8,449 nt of DNA from NCBI GenBank assembly GCA_014859615.1, contig JACUTX010000103.1:1-8449 (forward strand), read 5' to 3'. Shown one piece after another: positions 8,142 to 8,449 of the stretch. The stretch is from Desulfuromonadales bacterium (GTDB lineage Bacteria; Desulfobacterota; Desulfuromonadia; Desulfuromonadales; UBA2294). Every line of letters begins with the position of its first letter. Positions within the stretch are counted from its first letter, which is position 1. The notes beneath the pieces were generated by a model that did not search any database, had not been told where the DNA came from, and was given only the letters and a program-made list of their open reading frames with translations. The position numbers were made by a program, and so were the translations under genes.

Positions 8142-8449
8142 ATGACTATCCAGAATAACATCGCCCGGATCCGCCAACAGATCGACGTCGCCTGCCGCAA
8201 GGCCGGACGCGACCCCGCCACTGTCCACCTGTTGGCGGTCTCGAAGAAAAAGCCGCTGTGCGACATCGAAGCGGCCGCGGCCGCCGGGCAGAAGCTGTTC
8301 GGCGAAAATTACGTGCAGGAGTTTGTCGGCAAACATGAGCGCTGCCAGCTCAATATTGACTGGCATTTTATCGGCGCGTTGCAGAGCAACAAGGTTAAAT
8401 ACCTGCGCGGCAAGGTCGCAATGATCCACTCCGTCGACCGCCTCTCTCT
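8142..8449 (+). CDS. yggS: YggS/PLPBP family PLP homeostasis protein (5' part)
   Basis: The first 102 codons of a gene that runs off the right edge. YggS (PLPBP, PROSC) binds pyridoxal 5'-phosphate without known enzymatic turnover and keeps vitamin B6 and amino-acid pools in balance. The visible part is the start of the alanine-racemase-like TIM barrel: LLAVSKKKP carries the expected PLP-binding lysine, Lys35, followed by LFGENYVQE and WHFIGALQSNKVKYL. The usual motif has IGxLQSNK, so Ala at that place is unremarkable. AGAGG (8128-8132) lies 9 bases before the ATG. The 43-base gap after maf holds no clear terminator, so it is probably part of the trmFO-maf unit. No frameshift is seen within the window. 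Confidence 0.94.
   Translation, partial: MTIQNNIARIRQQIDVACRKAGRDPATVHLLAVSKKKPLCDIEAAAAAGQKLFGENYVQEFVGKHERCQLNIDWHFIGALQSNKVKYLRGKVAMIHSVDRLS

Overview
The window looks like an ordinary housekeeping stretch of a Gram-negative chromosome, most likely a deltaproteobacterium of the Geobacter/Desulfuromonas type. The lineage is an inference. It rests on Gram-negative envelope proteins (an outer-membrane-type lipoprotein related to CpoB/YbgF and a LysM protein related to TsaP), on a folate-dependent TrmFO, and on the order topA-trmFO-maf-yggS. Base composition is moderately GC-rich in the genes and more AT-rich in the first 270 bases. I see no mobile element, CRISPR array, tRNA, rRNA or foreign-looking segment.

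Layout, left to right. (1) The first 33 codons of a peptidase U32-family gene leave the window on the minus strand. (2) A 173-base divergent intergenic region holds a recognisable promoter for the plus-strand genes. (3) cpoB/ybgF-like lipoprotein and tsaP-like LysM genes form one short unit that ends in a 14-bp hairpin. (4) dprA and smg form a second unit, closed by a strong intrinsic terminator. (5) topA stands alone with its own intrinsic terminator. (6) trmFO and maf overlap by an ATGA, and yggS follows 43 bases later and runs off the right edge. All genes but the first are on the plus strand.

How they fit together. Unit 3 is envelope and peptidoglycan work: CpoB-type proteins coordinate peptidoglycan synthesis and outer-membrane constriction, and TsaP-type proteins anchor the type IV pilus secretin to peptidoglycan. 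DprA loads RecA on incoming single-stranded DNA, so a pilus factor next to dprA fits a DNA-uptake theme. Other proteobacteria keep a LysM/TsaP gene beside dprA, with smg and a TopA-type zinc-ribbon protein nearby. TopA relaxes negative supercoils, TrmFO makes m5U54 in tRNA, Maf hydrolyses non-canonical or excess nucleotides, and YggS handles PLP homeostasis.

I looked for a previously undescribed system and found no convincing one. The most useful points are the TsaP assignment and its conserved neighbourhood, a probable leaderless or near-leaderless trmFO transcript starting right behind the topA terminator, and several start-site corrections.
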